Positions 63,258 through 64,000 of a DNA stretch of 64,000 nt are shown here, piece after piece. This stretch comes from Porphyra umbilicalis (lineage: Eukaryota; Rhodophyta; Bangiophyceae; Bangiales; Bangiaceae): assembly GCA_002049455.2 (NCBI GenBank), contig KV918778.1, positions 372,001 through 436,000 on the forward strand, in the 5' to 3' direction. Below the pieces are notes generated by a model. It was not told the DNA's origin. It saw only the letters and a list, made by a program, of their open reading frames with translations, and did not search any database. Each line of letters starts with the position of its first letter. The stretch's first letter is position 1. Made by a program: the position numbers and the translations under genes.

Positions 63258-63625
63258 CGACCGTCACGGCCATCAAGGCGGTCGCCTCGTCGGCGGCGGC
63301 CGCCGCGCCATCCCCCCCCCCCCCCCCCCCCCCCACCCCCCGTCCACGCGGCGAGCAGCCGACGGCGTGCCTCCCGCCGCCCCGCCGCGGCCGCCGCCTC
63401 GGCGGCCGCGGCGGCGCGGCGCCCCCGCCGCGCCTCGGACCGCGCCGACGGCGCGCGGGGCGGGGCCGCACCTCGCGCTGCCGCCGGCGCCACGTACCGC
63501 CCCGTCCAATCGGCCGTGTGCGCCGCGTCAATGAGGTCGACAAAGATGGCCTCGTGTGTGGCCCCGCCCGTCGGCGTGCCGACGTGCACCGCGTGGCCGT
63601 CAGAGAGGACGACGACGCCGGGGCC
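59813..63625 (-). CDS. CLC-family chloride channel/exchanger with C-terminal CBS domains; frame changes at C runs
   Basis: The membrane domain (about 60600-62150) is clear on the minus strand. GSGIPEVK is the first selectivity block, YGVMGPYAS stands for the usual GKxGPxxH, and PAGAFMPIFQTGA is the GxFxP block, with hydrophobic helices between. The residue after the first Gly pair, often the gating Glu of exchangers, reads Met here (codon 61692-61694), so channel-like behaviour is possible. The first CBS domain (VWPGISVADVASHLRTRGWTTAALVEG) and its end (LLGAVSRHRLQREVDAV) are in two further frames. The changes fall at the 18-C run 60537-60554 and the 10-C run 60418-60427. The second CBS domain (IFITDAGVYVGLLSKARFIDVFYAL) ends the protein. 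Such sites suggest sequencing or assembly errors rather than a dead gene. Upstream, GHAVHVGTPTGG ... DWTGRYV near 63500-63620 looks like the N-terminal part, but the stretch between is homopolymer-rich and the start is not resolved. Confidence 0.8.
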
Positions 63626-63672
63626 CGGGGGGGAACCCCCGTGCCCGTGGTGGTGTCGGGACCGGTGGCCGA

Positions 63673-63718
<46 letters not shown>

Positions 63719-63728
63719 CAGGCCGACC

Positions 63729-63775
<47 letters not shown>

Positions 63776-64000
63776 GGGTGGCCGTGGCGCCGCCCGCCGC
63801 CGCTGCCGTCGGCGTCCGAGGCCGTGGAGCTGCCGCCGTCGCCGCTGCTGCCGCCGAGCGCCGACGAGTCGCCGGCGGCGTCAGACGCCGAGCCGCCGTC
63901 GGCCGCGTCGCTCGTCCAGCCGAGGGTGCTCGCTGCGCTGCTGGCGGCGGCCGGGGAGGGGCCGTCCGCCCCACCGCCACCGCGGCGGCCGCCTCCGTCG
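62130..64000. repeat. Homopolymer and GCC/GGC low-complexity region
   Basis: Runs of ten or more C or G occur repeatedly, for example about 29 G at 62221-62248 and C runs near 62397-62412, 62549-62578, 62700-62717 and 62735-62766. GCC triplet runs lie at about 63205-63255 and 63660-63770. Frame cannot be trusted across it. Confidence 0.85.

Noticed and set aside
61856-63589. 577-codon minus-strand frame overlapping the CLC gene
   Set aside because: Only its first ~40 residues look like protein (probably CLC N terminus). The rest is homopolymer translation and then the CLC region in a wrong frame.
1-64000. CRISPR arrays, bacterial operons, ribosome-binding sites or phage attachment sites
   Set aside because: The genes have eukaryotic features (spliced protease homologue, mitochondrial leader, chromodomain, TE types), and the direct repeats are minisatellites without unique spacers.
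1-64000. tRNA or rRNA genes
   Set aside because: I looked for cloverleaf-like patterns and conserved rRNA words on both strands and saw none, though by eye a diverged tRNA could be missed.

Overview
The window is eukaryotic nuclear DNA: GC-rich, gene-poor and packed with transposable elements. The host genes have few or no introns and long runs of C or G. The manganese-type CDF transporter is of the plant/algal class. Together this suggests an intron-poor, GC-rich alga. A bangiophyte red alga (Porphyra/Pyropia type) is my best guess, at low confidence, because no ribosomal or organellar marker is present.

Layout, left to right. 1-2.6 kb: 3' part of a Ty1/copia pol gene and probably its LTR. 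3.75-4.40 kb: a small inverted-repeat element. 5.05-9.27 kb: a hAT transposon with an 8-bp target duplication, 317-bp inverted arms and a nearly whole transposase. 9.5-10.0 kb: a partial copy of a GC-rich repeat family (called R1 here). 10.43-10.50 kb: a perfect 71-bp palindrome. 11.4-13.0 kb: an unclassified transposon-type ORF. 13.4-17.0 kb: a stretch bounded by hAT-like ends, holding a Harbinger-like MITE and three tandem 334-bp units. 17.4-18.9 kb: a short/branched-chain acyl-CoA dehydrogenase. 19.4-20.6 kb (minus): a secreted serine-protease homologue with one intron and two of the three catalytic residues replaced. 22.4-25.9 kb: a large ORF ending in a Ulp1-like cysteine protease. 28.6-32.5 kb (minus): a 1290-codon KDZ-like transposase. 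33.6-38.4 kb: a pogo-like element split by a full R1 copy. 38.5-50.7 kb: a hAT-type element with a perfect 8-bp target duplication that has taken in a chromodomain Ty3/gypsy element and two MITEs. 51.7-53.8 kb (minus): an Mn-type CDF transporter. 54-59.4 kb: minisatellites, a pogo MITE, a long hairpin and a TA-flanked palindromic element. 59.8-63.6 kb (minus): a CLC chloride channel/exchanger whose frame changes at C runs.

The host genes do not form a pathway. They are a mitochondrial dehydrogenase, a secreted protease homologue and two membrane transporters, separated by layers of insertions. The most informative content is the insertion history. Target duplications show the order in which elements entered, and two related TA-flanked elements keep palindromes whose bases differ in a paired way. 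The retroelements (copia, chromovirus) are treated as fossils.
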